DNA from: Dickeya oryzae
GTDB lineage: Bacteria; Pseudomonadota; Gammaproteobacteria; Enterobacterales; Enterobacteriaceae
Direction: 5' to 3'
Assembly: GCF_009372235.1 (NCBI RefSeq)
Contig: NZ_SULL01000015.1
Span: 144,004 to 208,003, forward strand
Length of the DNA stretch: 64,000 nucleotides
The translations under genes were made by a program, and so were the position numbers. Positions 30,239 through 38,777 of this stretch are shown piece after piece. Numbering within the stretch: position 1 is the stretch's first letter; every line of letters starts with the position of its first letter. Under the pieces are notes generated by a model. That model was not told the origin of the DNA. It was given only the letters and a program-made list of their open reading frames with translations, and did not search any database.

Positions 30239-30432
30239 TATACCCAAAATAATTCGAGTTGCAGGACAACACGCTCGCGTGTTGAACAACGCAACGCGTT
30301 GGCCCGTAAGGGCAAGGCTCATTGAGCCTTGTAACGCGGCGACGCAGCGAATCCCCAGGAGCTTACATCAGTAAGTGACTGGGGTGAGCGAGGAAAGCCA
30401 ACGCACCTGCAACTTGAAGTATGACGGGTATA
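30239..30432. repeat. 194-bp MITE-like element with terminal inverted repeats
   Basis: The left end TATACCC...GAGTTGCAGG (30239-30265) and the right end CCTGCAACTTGAAG...GGGTATA (30406-30432) form imperfect 27-bp inverted repeats. The inside contains further small palindromes. No open frame is credible. The element fills most of the wzzE-wecA gap and ends two bases from the wecA stop. The right half is closely related to the segment at 45622-45714. I believe similar ends recur in many enterobacterial intergenic regions, but I cannot count copies here. Confidence 0.8.
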
Positions 30433-30434
30433 TA

Positions 30435-31508
30435 TCAACAATAGCGATGATTGCGCCAGTAACGCTGAATACGCCGGACAACGCGCGCCACTCGCCACGC
30501 CCGCTTAATGCAGTAGCCATAACCACCAAATACCAGCAAAAACAACACAAACATCATGTACTCGGGAATTGCCAACCACTCACCGGCAATCCCCATGCCC
30601 GCCAGTAACGCGGCGGCTAGTGTAATCAACAGACACGCCTGACGGGAAGTCAATCCGGCACGCATCAGCAGATGATGGATATGCTGGCGATCCGGCGAAA
30701 ACAGATTTGAGCCTTTGCGCAACCGGCGATAGACAATCGCCACCATATCCATCAGTGGAATGGCAATAACCCACAATGCCGTTACCGGCCGGATAGCGCT
30801 CTCCGGCCCCTGAGAGCCTTGCAGCAGTAGCCAGATGGCGGTAAACCCCATAAGGGTACTACCCGCATCGCCCATGAAAACCTTATAACGTCGACCGAAG
30901 CATTCAAGGTTCAACAGACTATACGGCAAGATGGCAGCAATCATGGCAAAACTCCAAAACGCCAGCGCGTTGCTGCCGTGGAGATAGAATAAAACGCCCA
31001 AGCCGACAAACAGCACGCCAGACAACCCGCCCAGCAAACCATCGATGCCATCCACCATGTTAAAAGCATTGATAGCCGTCCACACCACCAATAGCGTCAT
31101 GGGATACCGCATCACCCCCAGTCCGATATCCCACCCCGGCCCCAGAATATACCCCAGACGCAGCAACATCAGCCCGGCCAACGCCATCATTATTATGGCG
31201 ACAACCGCCTGTGCCGTAGCCCGGATAGCAATGCTGATGTCAAAGCGATCGTCCAGTGCGCCAACCAGCACCAGCACCCCCGCACACAGCAGGTAAATCA
31301 GGAAATGGGGAATCAACTCGGGAATGAAGAACGGCAACAGGCAGACACCGGCGTAGACAGAAATTCCGCCAACCAGTGGCACCGCGCCACGATGGCGCTT
31401 ACGGTGGTTTGGTCTGTCGACCAGACCGGTTTTTCTCGCTACATGACGCGCCAGCAGCAGGGAGAAGAAAGAGCACAGGAATACGGCGACTAATTGAGCA
31501 CTCATCAT
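30435..31508 (-). CDS. wecA: UDP-GlcNAc:undecaprenyl-phosphate GlcNAc-1-phosphate transferase
   Basis: The 357-residue inner-membrane enzyme starts common-antigen (and often O-antigen) synthesis by making lipid I. Conserved features are RKRHRGAVPLVGGISVY near residue 36, GALDDRFDIS near 88, NAFNMVDGIDGLLGG near 150 and the SPDRQHIHHLLMRAG loop near 275. Eleven hydrophobic segments fit the family. The start is one of two adjacent ATG codons at 31508 and 31505. It is the first ECA gene, about 240 bases after rho. Confidence 0.95.
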   Translation of the reverse strand: MMSAQLVAVFLCSFFSLLLARHVARKTGLVDRPNHRKRHRGAVPLVGGISVYAGVCLLPFFIPELIPHFLIYLLCAGVLVLVGALDDRFDISIAIRATAQAVVAIIMMALAGLMLLRLGYILGPGWDIGLGVMRYPMTLLVVWTAINAFNMVDGIDGLLGGLSGVLFVGLGVLFYLHGSNALAFWSFAMIAAILPYSLLNLECFGRRYKVFMGDAGSTLMGFTAIWLLLQGSQGPESAIRPVTALWVIAIPLMDMVAIVYRRLRKGSNLFSPDRQHIHHLLMRAGLTSRQACLLITLAAALLAGMGIAGEWLAIPEYMMFVLFLLVFGGYGYCIKRAWRVARVVRRIQRYWRNHRYC

Positions 31509-31680
31509 GATTCATTCACGCTTATCTGTGCCTGATGATACTACTGCGAATTATGTCAACCGGTGCTAATTTACCAAATTTTTCAGAAAGTTCCTGCACG
31601 TTCACGTAACAAAACATGATGCGCTCTGCCCGCATTAGCGCCACCGGATTGAAAGCAGGCAAGACTGGCAGAAGAGACAG

Positions 31681-31718
31681 AAACAAAAAACGCCACGGAT
31701 TCGTGGCGTTTTTTGTTT
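31681..31718. terminator. rho terminator
   Basis: CGCCACG / CGTGGCG with a GATT loop is flanked by matching A-rich and T-rich arms that extend the stem to about 17 bp. It lies 31 bases beyond the rho stop, between rho and wecA. Confidence 0.9.
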
Positions 31719-31748
31719 GATGGCATAACCCGTTACAGGGAAAACCGG

Positions 31749-33008
31749 TTACGACCGTTTCATCATATCGAAGAATTCGTCGTTGGTTTTGGTCATCGCC
31801 AGTTTGTTGATCAGGAACTCCATCGCGTCGATTTCCCCCATCGGGTGGATAATCTTGCGCAGAATCCACATCTTCTGCAGCTCTTCAGATGTGGTCAACA
31901 GCTCTTCCTTACGGGTACCGGAGCGGTTGTAATCAATCGCCGGGAACACACGTTTCTCCGCAATCTTACGAGACAGGTGCAGTTCCATGTTACCGGTGCC
32001 CTTAAATTCTTCGTAAATCACTTCGTCCATCTTCGAGCCGGTATCGATCAGCGCGGTCGCGATGATGGTCAGGCTGCCGCCCTCTTCAACGTTACGGGCC
32101 GCACCGAAGAAACGCTTCGGACGATGCAGGGCGTTTGCATCCACACCACCGGTCAGGACTTTACCGGATGCCGGTACCACGGTGTTGTAGGCACGCGCCA
32201 GACGGGTGATAGAGTCCAGCAGGATAATCACGTCTTTCTTATGCTCAACCAGACGCTTGGCTTTCTCAATCACCATTTCGGCGACCTGAACGTGGCGAGA
32301 GGCAGGTTCGTCGAACGTCGACGCCACCACTTCCCCTTTCACCAGACGCTGCATTTCCGTCACTTCTTCCGGACGTTCGTCAATCAGCAGCACCATCAGC
32401 ACGCAATCCGGATGGTTGTAAGCAATGCTCTGGGCAATGTTTTGCAGCAGCATGGTTTTACCGGCTTTCGGCGGTGCAACAATCAGGCCACGCTGTCCAC
32501 GACCGATAGGGGAGGCCAGGTCCAGCACACGGGCGGTCAGGTCTTCGGTAGAACCGTTGCCACGCTCCATACGCAGACGCGAATTCGCATGCAGCGGCGT
32601 CAGGTTCTCAAACAAGATCTTGCTGCGGGCATTTTCCGGTTTGTCGTAGTTGACTTCATTGACCTTCAACAGCGCGAAATAGCGTTCACCCTCTTTCGGA
32701 GGACGAATCTTACCGGAAATGGTGTCACCAGTGCGGAGGTTGAAGCGTCGGATTTGGCTGGGGGAAACGTAGATATCATCAGGGCCGGCGAGGTAGGAAC
32801 TGTCTGCGGAGCGGAGGAAACCAAAACCATCCTGCAATATTTCCAGTACGCCATCGCCAAAGATATCTTCACCACTTTTCGCGTGCTGCTTGAGGATAGC
32901 GAAAATAATATCCTGTTTACGCATGCGAGCCAGATTCTCCAGCCCCATATTTTCGCCAAGAGTAATTAACTCAGACACTGGCGTATTTTTTAATTCGGTA
33001 AGATTCAT
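31749..33008 (-). CDS. rho: transcription termination factor Rho
   Basis: The 419-residue hexameric RNA helicase has exactly the E. coli length. The N-terminal RNA-binding domain spans residues 1-130, Walker A APPKAGKT lies near 178-185, Walker [15 protein letters not shown] near 258-271, and the catalytic/arginine-finger region follows. The start [19 protein letters not shown] is universal. A leader of several hundred bases separates it from trxA, consistent with the long autoregulated 5' region known in E. coli. Confidence 0.98.
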   Translation of the reverse strand: MNLTELKNTPVSELITLGENMGLENLARMRKQDIIFAILKQHAKSGEDIFGDGVLEILQDGFGFLRSADSSYLAGPDDIYVSPSQIRRFNLRTGDTISGKIRPPKEGERYFALLKVNEVNYDKPENARSKILFENLTPLHANSRLRMERGNGSTEDLTARVLDLASPIGRGQRGLIVAPPKAGKTMLLQNIAQSIAYNHPDCVLMVLLIDERPEEVTEMQRLVKGEVVASTFDEPASRHVQVAEMVIEKAKRLVEHKKDVIILLDSITRLARAYNTVVPASGKVLTGGVDANALHRPKRFFGAARNVEEGGSLTIIATALIDTGSKMDEVIYEEFKGTGNMELHLSRKIAEKRVFPAIDYNRSGTRKEELLTTSEELQKMWILRKIIHPMGEIDAMEFLINKLAMTKTNDEFFDMMKRS

Positions 33009-33288
33009 AATGGTGGGTTCTTAAACTCGGGGTAAATCTCGAACTATTAACGTGAATGGTATGGCAGGAACATCCATGCCGCTTAACAGCCTTCAATCAC
33101 CAGACACTGTGTTGCTCAGGCTTAATCGCACTGACGCTACGCACACTCATGGCAAGAGGTCGAAGACACCGTAAAACTAATTAATGTAAAACTGTCAGAT
33201 TGCCAGACTGGACACTAACATGATGAAAATTAATGATTTCCAAACCTGACATGGGATAAAACTTTAGATTCTAACTTCAGGCTCAAGC

Positions 33289-33384
33289 CTAATGGCTTAA
33301 ACTAAGGTAAGTACGATATGCAGTATTGATGAATCTAGCACGCTTCCCGGTGGGCGTCCAGCGGTCAGAATGAGAAAATCTCAT
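33289..33384 (-). CDS. possible rho leader peptide (RhoL-like)
   Basis: A 31-codon open frame starts ATG AGA TTT TCT at 33384, with GGGGTG just upstream, and ends TAG at 33291. Its place and size resemble the 33-codon rhoL of E. coli, but I see no convincing residue match beyond a basic composition. Its first codons lie inside the nested hairpin. It may be chance. Confidence 0.3.
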   Translation of the reverse strand: MRFSHSDRWTPTGKRARFINTAYRTYLSLSH

Positions 33385-33401
33385 CACCCCGCTGTCGCCC
33401 A
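33351..33401. other. nested hairpin downstream of trxA
   Basis: Three coaxial stems fit inside each other: TGGGCG/CGCCCA, AGCGG/CCGCT and ATGAGA/TCTCAT, separated by short internal loops. No T run follows on either strand, so it is not a plain intrinsic terminator. It could protect the trxA 3' end or act in the rho leader. Confidence 0.6.
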
Positions 33402-33420
33402 GGAAAGCCAGTAGGACGGA

Positions 33421-33747
33421 TTACAGATTGGCGTTCAGGAACTCTTTCAGTTGCCCTTTGGACAACGCACCGACTTTGGTCGCCGCCACTTCGCCGTTTT
33501 TAAACAGCAGCAGCGTCGGGATACCACGAATACCGTATTTCGGTGCGGTAGCCGGGTTGTCATCGATGTTGAGCTTGGCGATGGTCAGCTTACCTTCATA
33601 CTCGTCGGCGATCTCATCCAGAATCGGAGCAATCATTTTACAAGGACCACACCAGTCAGCCCAGAAATCAACCAGTGTCACATGTTCAGACTGCAGTACG
33701 TCTGTCTCGAAGCTGTCGTCCGTCAGATGAATAATTTTATCGCTCAT
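33421..33747 (-). CDS. trxA: thioredoxin 1
   Basis: The 108-residue protein is the general cytoplasmic disulfide reductant. The active site [10 protein letters not shown] lies near residues 29-38, and the cis-proline segment [11 protein letters not shown] near 72-82. The start [18 protein letters not shown] is standard. It lies upstream of rho and diverges from rhlB, as in E. coli. Confidence 0.98.
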   Translation of the reverse strand: MSDKIIHLTDDSFETDVLQSEHVTLVDFWADWCGPCKMIAPILDEIADEYEGKLTIAKLNIDDNPATAPKYGIRGIPTLLLFKNGEVAATKVGALSKGQLKEFLNANL

Positions 33748-33866
33748 GTTTTACTCCGCAGGATTATCTCTACCCAGTTGGTGTAGCATTAACCAACTAT
33801 GAGGTTGACTTTATTTCACTGGATACGCTTTCGTAAAGCAATAGTTAACTGATATTCTACCACGCT

Positions 33867-35153
33867 ATGAGCAAAACACACTTAACCGAACAGAAGTTTT
33901 CCGACTTCGCACTGCATCCGCAGGTTATTGAAGCTCTTGAAAATAAAGGCTTTCATAACTGCACGCCCATTCAGGCGCTGGCGTTGCCGCTAACGCTGTC
34001 GGGCCGTGACGTGGCGGGACAAGCGCAAACCGGAACAGGCAAGACGCTGGCGTTTCTGGCGTCTACATTTCATTATTTGCTGACCCACCCCGCTCCCGCT
34101 GAACGCCAGACCAATCAACCCCGCGCCCTGATTATGGCGCCGACCCGTGAACTGGCGGTGCAGATCCATACCGATGCTGAAGCGCTGGCGAAAGCCACCG
34201 GTCTGCGGTTGGGGCTGGCTTACGGTGGCGACGGCTACGACAAGCAGCTAAAAGTACTGGAAGACGGCGTCGATATTCTGATCGGTACCACCGGTCGTTT
34301 AATCGATTACACCAAACAAAACCATATCCACATGGGTGCCATCCAGGTCGTGGTGCTGGATGAAGCTGATCGTATGTACGATCTCGGCTTTATCAAGGAT
34401 ATCCGCTGGTTATTCCGTCGCATGCCGCCGACTAATCAGCGTCTGAACATGCTATTTTCCGCCACCTTATCCTATCGCGTGCGCGAGCTGGCGTTCGAAC
34501 AGATGAACAACGCAGAATACGTTGAAGTGGAGCCGGAGCAGAAAACCGGTCATCGCATCAAGGAAGAGCTGTTCTATCCTTCCAATGAAGAGAAGATGCG
34601 CCTGCTGCAAACGTTGATCGAAGAAGAGTGGCCAGATCGCTGCATCATCTTCGCTAACACCAAGCACCGTTGTGAAGAGATTTGGGGCCACCTGGCGGCG
34701 GATGGTCATCGCGTCGGGCTGCTGACCGGCGACGTAGCACAGAAAAAACGACTACGCATTCTGGAAGAATTCACCCAGGGTAACCTGGATATTCTGGTCG
34801 CCACCGATGTGGCGGCACGCGGCTTGCACATTCCGTTAGTCACCCACGTATTCAACTACGACCTGCCTGATGATTGCGAGGATTACGTCCATCGCATCGG
34901 CCGTACCGGGCGTGCAGGTGCCAGCGGCTTCTCTATCAGCCTGGCCTGTGAAGAATACGCGCTGAATCTGCCAGCCATTGAAGACTATATCGGCCATCGT
35001 ATCCCGGTGAGCAAATACAACAGCGAAGCGCTGATGACCGGATTGCCTGAGCCTAAGCGTCTGAGTCGTCCACGCACCAGTGGTGGCCCTCGCCGTCCCG
35101 GCGCGCCTCGCCGCAGCGGTGCGCCTCGTAACAATCGAAAACGACCGGGTTAA
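33867..35153 (+). CDS. rhlB: ATP-dependent RNA helicase RhlB
   Basis: The 428-residue DEAD-box helicase belongs to the RNA degradosome, where it unwinds RNA for RNase E and PNPase. Motifs in order are the Q motif with [18 protein letters not shown] (I), PTREL (Ia), [10 protein letters not shown] (II), SATL (III), and [10 protein letters not shown] (VI) near residue 335. The C-terminal tail is rich in Arg, Gly and Pro, suited to RNA binding. Divergent from trxA; gppA follows seven bases after the stop. Confidence 0.97.
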   Translation: MSKTHLTEQKFSDFALHPQVIEALENKGFHNCTPIQALALPLTLSGRDVAGQAQTGTGKTLAFLASTFHYLLTHPAPAERQTNQPRALIMAPTRELAVQIHTDAEALAKATGLRLGLAYGGDGYDKQLKVLEDGVDILIGTTGRLIDYTKQNHIHMGAIQVVVLDEADRMYDLGFIKDIRWLFRRMPPTNQRLNMLFSATLSYRVRELAFEQMNNAEYVEVEPEQKTGHRIKEELFYPSNEEKMRLLQTLIEEEWPDRCIIFANTKHRCEEIWGHLAADGHRVGLLTGDVAQKKRLRILEEFTQGNLDILVATDVAARGLHIPLVTHVFNYDLPDDCEDYVHRIGRTGRAGASGFSISLACEEYALNLPAIEDYIGHRIPVSKYNSEALMTGLPEPKRLSRPRTSGGPRRPGAPRRSGAPRNNRKRPG

Positions 35154-35160
35154 GTTGCCG

Positions 35161-36657
35161 ATGCTGAGCGCTTCTTCTCTTTATGCCGCAATCGATTTAG
35201 GGTCCAACAGCTTTCATATGCTGGTGGTGCGTGAGGTGGCAGGCAGTGTACAGACGCTGGCTCGCATCAAACGGAAAGTCAGACTGGCTGCCGGATTGGA
35301 CGCGAATAACCGCCTCTCGCCGGAAGCCATGCAGCGCGGCTGGCAATGTCTGGCGCTATTCTCCGAACGGCTGCAGGACATTCCGCCGCAACAGGTGCGA
35401 GTCGTGGCGACCGCCACATTACGGCTGGCTACCAACGCGGATGAATTCCTGGAACGGGCCCAACAGATTCTGGGCCTGCCGATTCAGGTGATCAGCGGTG
35501 AAGAAGAAGCTCGGCTCATCTATCAGGGTGTCGCCCATACCACCGGTGGGCCAGAACAACGGCTGGTGGTGGATATCGGCGGCGGCAGTACCGAACTGGC
35601 GACCGGTACCGGTGCCCGTCATACCCAACTCTTCAGCCTGCCGATGGGTTGCGTGACCTGGCTGGAGCGTTATTTTACCGATCGCGATCTGACCCTGGCG
35701 CATTTTGAGCGGGCCGAACAGGCAGCCCGTGAAATGTTACAGCCGGTAAAAGACATTCTGCGCCAGCAGGGCTGGCAAATTTGTGTCGGCGCGTCGGGCA
35801 CAGTACAGGCGTTACAGGAAATCATGGTGGCGCAGGGGATGGATGAATACATCACCCTCGGTAAGTTGCGCCAGCTGAAACAACGCGCCATCCAGTGCAG
35901 TAAGCTGGAAGAGCTGGAAATTGAAGGCCTTACGCTGGAGCGTGCGTTGGTATTTCCCAGCGGCTTGTCCATCCTGTTGGCTATCTTTCAGGAACTGGAT
36001 ATCGACTCCATGACGTTGGCAGGTGGTGCGCTGCGCGAAGGACTGGTCTATGGCATGTTGCATCTGCCGATTGAGCAGGATATCCGCCACCGTACTCTGA
36101 AAAACCTGCAACGCCGTTACCTGCTGGATAGCGAACAGGCACAACGGGTCAGGCTGCTGGCGGATAATTTTTTGCAGCAGGTCGCCCGCGACTGGCAGTT
36201 AGATGGTCGATGTCGGGAATTACTGGCTAGCGCCTGTCTGATTCACGAAATCGGCCTGAGTGTCGATTTCCGTCAGGCACCGCATCATGCGGCCTATCTG
36301 GTGCGCAATAGCGATTTGCCGGGCTTCACACCGGCGCAGAAAAAATTGCTGGCGACACTGTTACAAAACCAAAGCAACACCATCGACCCTATCCCCCTCA
36401 CTCAGCAAAACGCCTTGCCGGTTACGCTGGCACAGCGGTTATGTCGCCTGCTGCGACTGGCGATTATCTTTGCCAGCCGCCGACGCGACGACACCCTACC
36501 GGCAGTGCGCCTGCGAGTAGAAGGCGATAGCCTGCGCGTCATTCTGCCAGCGGGCTGGCTTGATCAACATCCTCTGCGAGCCGAAACCCTGTCGCAGGAA
36601 AGCCTGTGGCAAAGCTACGTGCACTGGCCACTTCTCATCGAAGAACACACTGTCTGA
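35161..36657 (+). CDS. gppA: guanosine-5'-triphosphate,3'-diphosphate pyrophosphatase
   Basis: The 498-residue enzyme converts pppGpp to ppGpp during the stringent response and can act as an exopolyphosphatase. The Ppx/GppA fold shows [14 protein letters not shown] near residue 10, VVATATLR near 81, [12 protein letters not shown] near 113, and [11 protein letters not shown] near 138. The C-terminal part is HD-like. I start it at 35161, seven bases after the rhlB stop; an upstream in-frame ATG lies inside rhlB. A strong terminator follows. Confidence 0.95.
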   Translation: MLSASSLYAAIDLGSNSFHMLVVREVAGSVQTLARIKRKVRLAAGLDANNRLSPEAMQRGWQCLALFSERLQDIPPQQVRVVATATLRLATNADEFLERAQQILGLPIQVISGEEEARLIYQGVAHTTGGPEQRLVVDIGGGSTELATGTGARHTQLFSLPMGCVTWLERYFTDRDLTLAHFERAEQAAREMLQPVKDILRQQGWQICVGASGTVQALQEIMVAQGMDEYITLGKLRQLKQRAIQCSKLEELEIEGLTLERALVFPSGLSILLAIFQELDIDSMTLAGGALREGLVYGMLHLPIEQDIRHRTLKNLQRRYLLDSEQAQRVRLLADNFLQQVARDWQLDGRCRELLASACLIHEIGLSVDFRQAPHHAAYLVRNSDLPGFTPAQKKLLATLLQNQSNTIDPIPLTQQNALPVTLAQRLCRLLRLAIIFASRRRDDTLPAVRLRVEGDSLRVILPAGWLDQHPLRAETLSQESLWQSYVHWPLLIEEHTV

Positions 36658-36661
36658 CAGC

Positions 36662-36695
36662 AAAAAGGGGTAACAATTGGTTACCCCTTTTTTTT
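36662..36695 (+). terminator. terminator of rhlB-gppA
   Basis: AAAAAGGGGTAAC / GTTACCCCTTTTT with a short loop, followed by more T, lies five bases after the gppA stop. It insulates the pehX promoter from read-through. Confidence 0.92.
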
Positions 36696-36754
36696 ATCCC
36701 CTCGACTAGGTTTGTGATCGCTTCCGGGGAAAAAAGGAATACGGGATGTATTTT

Positions 36755-36773
36755 TATAAAACACCGTTTCTTT
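36755..36773. promoter_or_regulatory. KdgR box upstream of pehX
   Basis: The core AAAACACCGTTTC (36758-36770) fits RAAAYRNYRTTTY, the centre of the KdgR operator, at all 13 positions, and two of three flanking bases match on each side. KdgR represses Dickeya pectinase genes until 2-keto-3-deoxygluconate appears. The site lies 113 bases before the pehX start. A lone CRP half-site (TTTGTGATCG, 36711-36720) is weaker. Confidence 0.8.
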
Positions 36774-36885
36774 TTGGAAGCCATGCTGTACCTGGACCAA
36801 ATACAGACTACTGCCTGAATCTGACGTCAATACGATTTCTGACGCCATTGCGCATTTTTGAAATAAACACAATGAAGGAACAAGG

Positions 36886-38700
36886 ATGAGAACGCTCATA
36901 TTTTTCCGGCGCCATACTCTGGCGTCGATGGTGTCGGCCTGCCTGATCAGTCTCCCGGCGCTGGCCATCGCCAGTACTGCTCAAGTCCCACAAAAGCTAC
37001 AGGTACCGACGTTGTCTAACGATGACCACAGTGTGGTACTGGTGTGGGACGCGCCAGAAGACACCTCCAATATCACCGATTACCAGATTTACCAGAACGG
37101 CCAGTTGATTGGACTCGCCAGCCAAAATAACGACAAGAACTCGCCAGCGAAACCGTACATCAGTGCGTTTTACAAAAATGACACGGCCAGTTTCCACCAT
37201 CGCATTGTGGTACAAAACGCCAAAATCGACGGACTGAAAGCCAACACTGACTACCAGTTCACCGTCCGGGCCGTCTATGCCGACGGTACAACGTCCACAG
37301 ATAGTAACGCAGTCACCGCCACCACCACCGCCACGCCGACAGTCATCAACATTACCCAGTACGGTGCAAAAGGTGACGGCACCACGCTCAATACCAGCGC
37401 GATACAAAAGGCGATCAACGCCTGCCCAAGCGGCTGTCGCATTGACATCCCGGCCGGTGTTTTCAAGACAGGCGCATTGTGGCTGAAAAGCGACATGACC
37501 CTGAATCTGTTGCAGGGTGCGACGCTATTAGGTTCGGATAACGCGGCGGATTACCCTGATGCCTATAAGATTTACAGTTATTCATCCCAGATGCGACCTG
37601 CCTCGCTTATCAACGCCATCGACAAAAACAGTTCAGCCGTTGGGACATTCACAAACATTCGTATCGTCGGTAAAGGTGTTATCGACGGCAACGGCTGGAA
37701 ACGCGGCACAGACGCCAAAGATGAACTGGGCAACAGCCTGCCGCAGTATGTGAAGAGTGATAACAGCAAGGTGAGCAAAGACGGTATTCTGGCTAAAAAC
37801 CAGGTTGCTGCGGCCACCGCTACCGGCATGGACACCAAAACCGCCTACAGCCAGCGCCGTTCAAGCCTCATCACCCTGCGCGGCGTCAAAAACGCCTACA
37901 TCGCTGATGTGACCATCCGTAACCCGGCCAACCATGGCGTGATGTTCCTGGAAAGCCAAAATGTAGTGGAAAATGGCGTCACGCATCAGACATTCAATGC
38001 CAACAATGGTGACGGTGTCGAATTTGGCAACAGCCAGAATATTATGGTATTCAACAGCGTATTTGACACCGGAGACGACAGTATCAACTTCGCCGCTGGT
38101 ATGGGTCAGTCCGCACAGAAGCAGGAACCGACGCAAAACGCTTGGCTATTCAATAACTATTTCCGTCACGGGCACGGTGCGGTCGTACTGGGTAGCCATA
38201 CCGGTGCTGGCATCGTCGATGTCCTGGCGGAAAACAACGTGATAAGCCAAAGCGACATCGGCCTGCGGGCCAAAAGCGCCCCGGCCATCGGTGGTGGTGC
38301 GCATGGCATCATCTTCCGTAACAGTGCGCTGAAAAATCTGGCCAAACAGGTGGTTATCGTGACGTTAAGTTACGCTGACAACAACGGCACCACCGATTAC
38401 ACCCCCGCCACGGTACCTGCACGTTTTTATGACTTCACCGTCAAAAACATCACCGTGCAGGACAGCACCGGGTCAAGCCCATCGATTGAAATCACCGGTG
38501 ACAGCAGCAAAGACATCTGGCACAGCCAGTTTACTTTCAGCAATATGAAACTCAGCGGTGTCAGCGCGACGTCAATCAGCGACCTGAGCGACAGCCAGTT
38601 CAATAACCTGACCTTCAGCAACCTGCGTAGCGGATCTTCACCGTGGAAATTCGGTACGGTGAAAAACGTGACCGTAGACGGTAAAACCGTCACGCCATGA
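36886..38700 (+). CDS. pehX: exo-poly-alpha-D-galacturonosidase
   Basis: The 604-residue secreted enzyme releases digalacturonate from the non-reducing end of polygalacturonate in plant cell walls. A signal peptide covers about residues 1-29 (LISLPALAIAS). A fibronectin type III domain spans about 38-150, and a right-handed beta-helix of glycoside hydrolase family 28 about 155-600. GH28 motifs are visible: NGDG (374-377), the acid pair in DTGDD (394-398) and the histidine in HGHG (428-431). Length and motifs match PehX of Erwinia chrysanthemi. In D. dadantii, pehV, pehW and pehX lie in tandem; here only one copy is present. AAGG precedes the start. Confidence 0.95.
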   Translation: MRTLIFFRRHTLASMVSACLISLPALAIASTAQVPQKLQVPTLSNDDHSVVLVWDAPEDTSNITDYQIYQNGQLIGLASQNNDKNSPAKPYISAFYKNDTASFHHRIVVQNAKIDGLKANTDYQFTVRAVYADGTTSTDSNAVTATTTATPTVINITQYGAKGDGTTLNTSAIQKAINACPSGCRIDIPAGVFKTGALWLKSDMTLNLLQGATLLGSDNAADYPDAYKIYSYSSQMRPASLINAIDKNSSAVGTFTNIRIVGKGVIDGNGWKRGTDAKDELGNSLPQYVKSDNSKVSKDGILAKNQVAAATATGMDTKTAYSQRRSSLITLRGVKNAYIADVTIRNPANHGVMFLESQNVVENGVTHQTFNANNGDGVEFGNSQNIMVFNSVFDTGDDSINFAAGMGQSAQKQEPTQNAWLFNNYFRHGHGAVVLGSHTGAGIVDVLAENNVISQSDIGLRAKSAPAIGGGAHGIIFRNSALKNLAKQVVIVTLSYADNNGTTDYTPATVPARFYDFTVKNITVQDSTGSSPSIEITGDSSKDIWHSQFTFSNMKLSGVSATSISDLSDSQFNNLTFSNLRSGSSPWKFGTVKNVTVDGKTVTP

Positions 38701-38716
38701 CGGTTAGCCTCAACAC

Positions 38717-38736
38717 GCCGGGCCATCGCGCCCGGC
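38717..38736. terminator. hairpin between convergent pehX and rep
   Basis: GCCGGGC / GCCCGGC with a CATCGC loop lies 17 bases after the pehX stop. The T run is weak (ATATCTT), so termination efficiency is uncertain. Confidence 0.5.
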
Positions 38737-38740
38737 ATAT

Positions 38741-38777
38741 CTTCCCGCGTTAGTCTTTTCTTCCCGCGTTAGTCTTT
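38741..38777 (-). repeat. tandem duplication of the rep 3' end
   Basis: CTTCCCGCGTTAGTCTTT occurs twice with a 19-base period (38741 and 38760). The right copy contains the last codons and TAA of rep, so the end of the gene has been copied into the gap before pehX. Confidence 0.85.

Larger units (their letters stand above)
33009..33420 (-). promoter_or_regulatory. long rho leader between trxA and rho
   Basis: These 412 bases hold the rho promoter and untranslated leader. E. coli Rho represses its own synthesis by early termination within a similar leader. The part near rho (33060-33350) is poor in stable hairpins, which fits a Rho-loading region. The part next to trxA contains the nested hairpin at 33351-33401 and a possible leader peptide. 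Confidence 0.6.

Noticed and set aside
31713..32969. 418-codon open frame on the plus strand opposite rho
   Set aside because: It is fully antisense to rho, has no family motifs, and results from the codon bias of the real gene.
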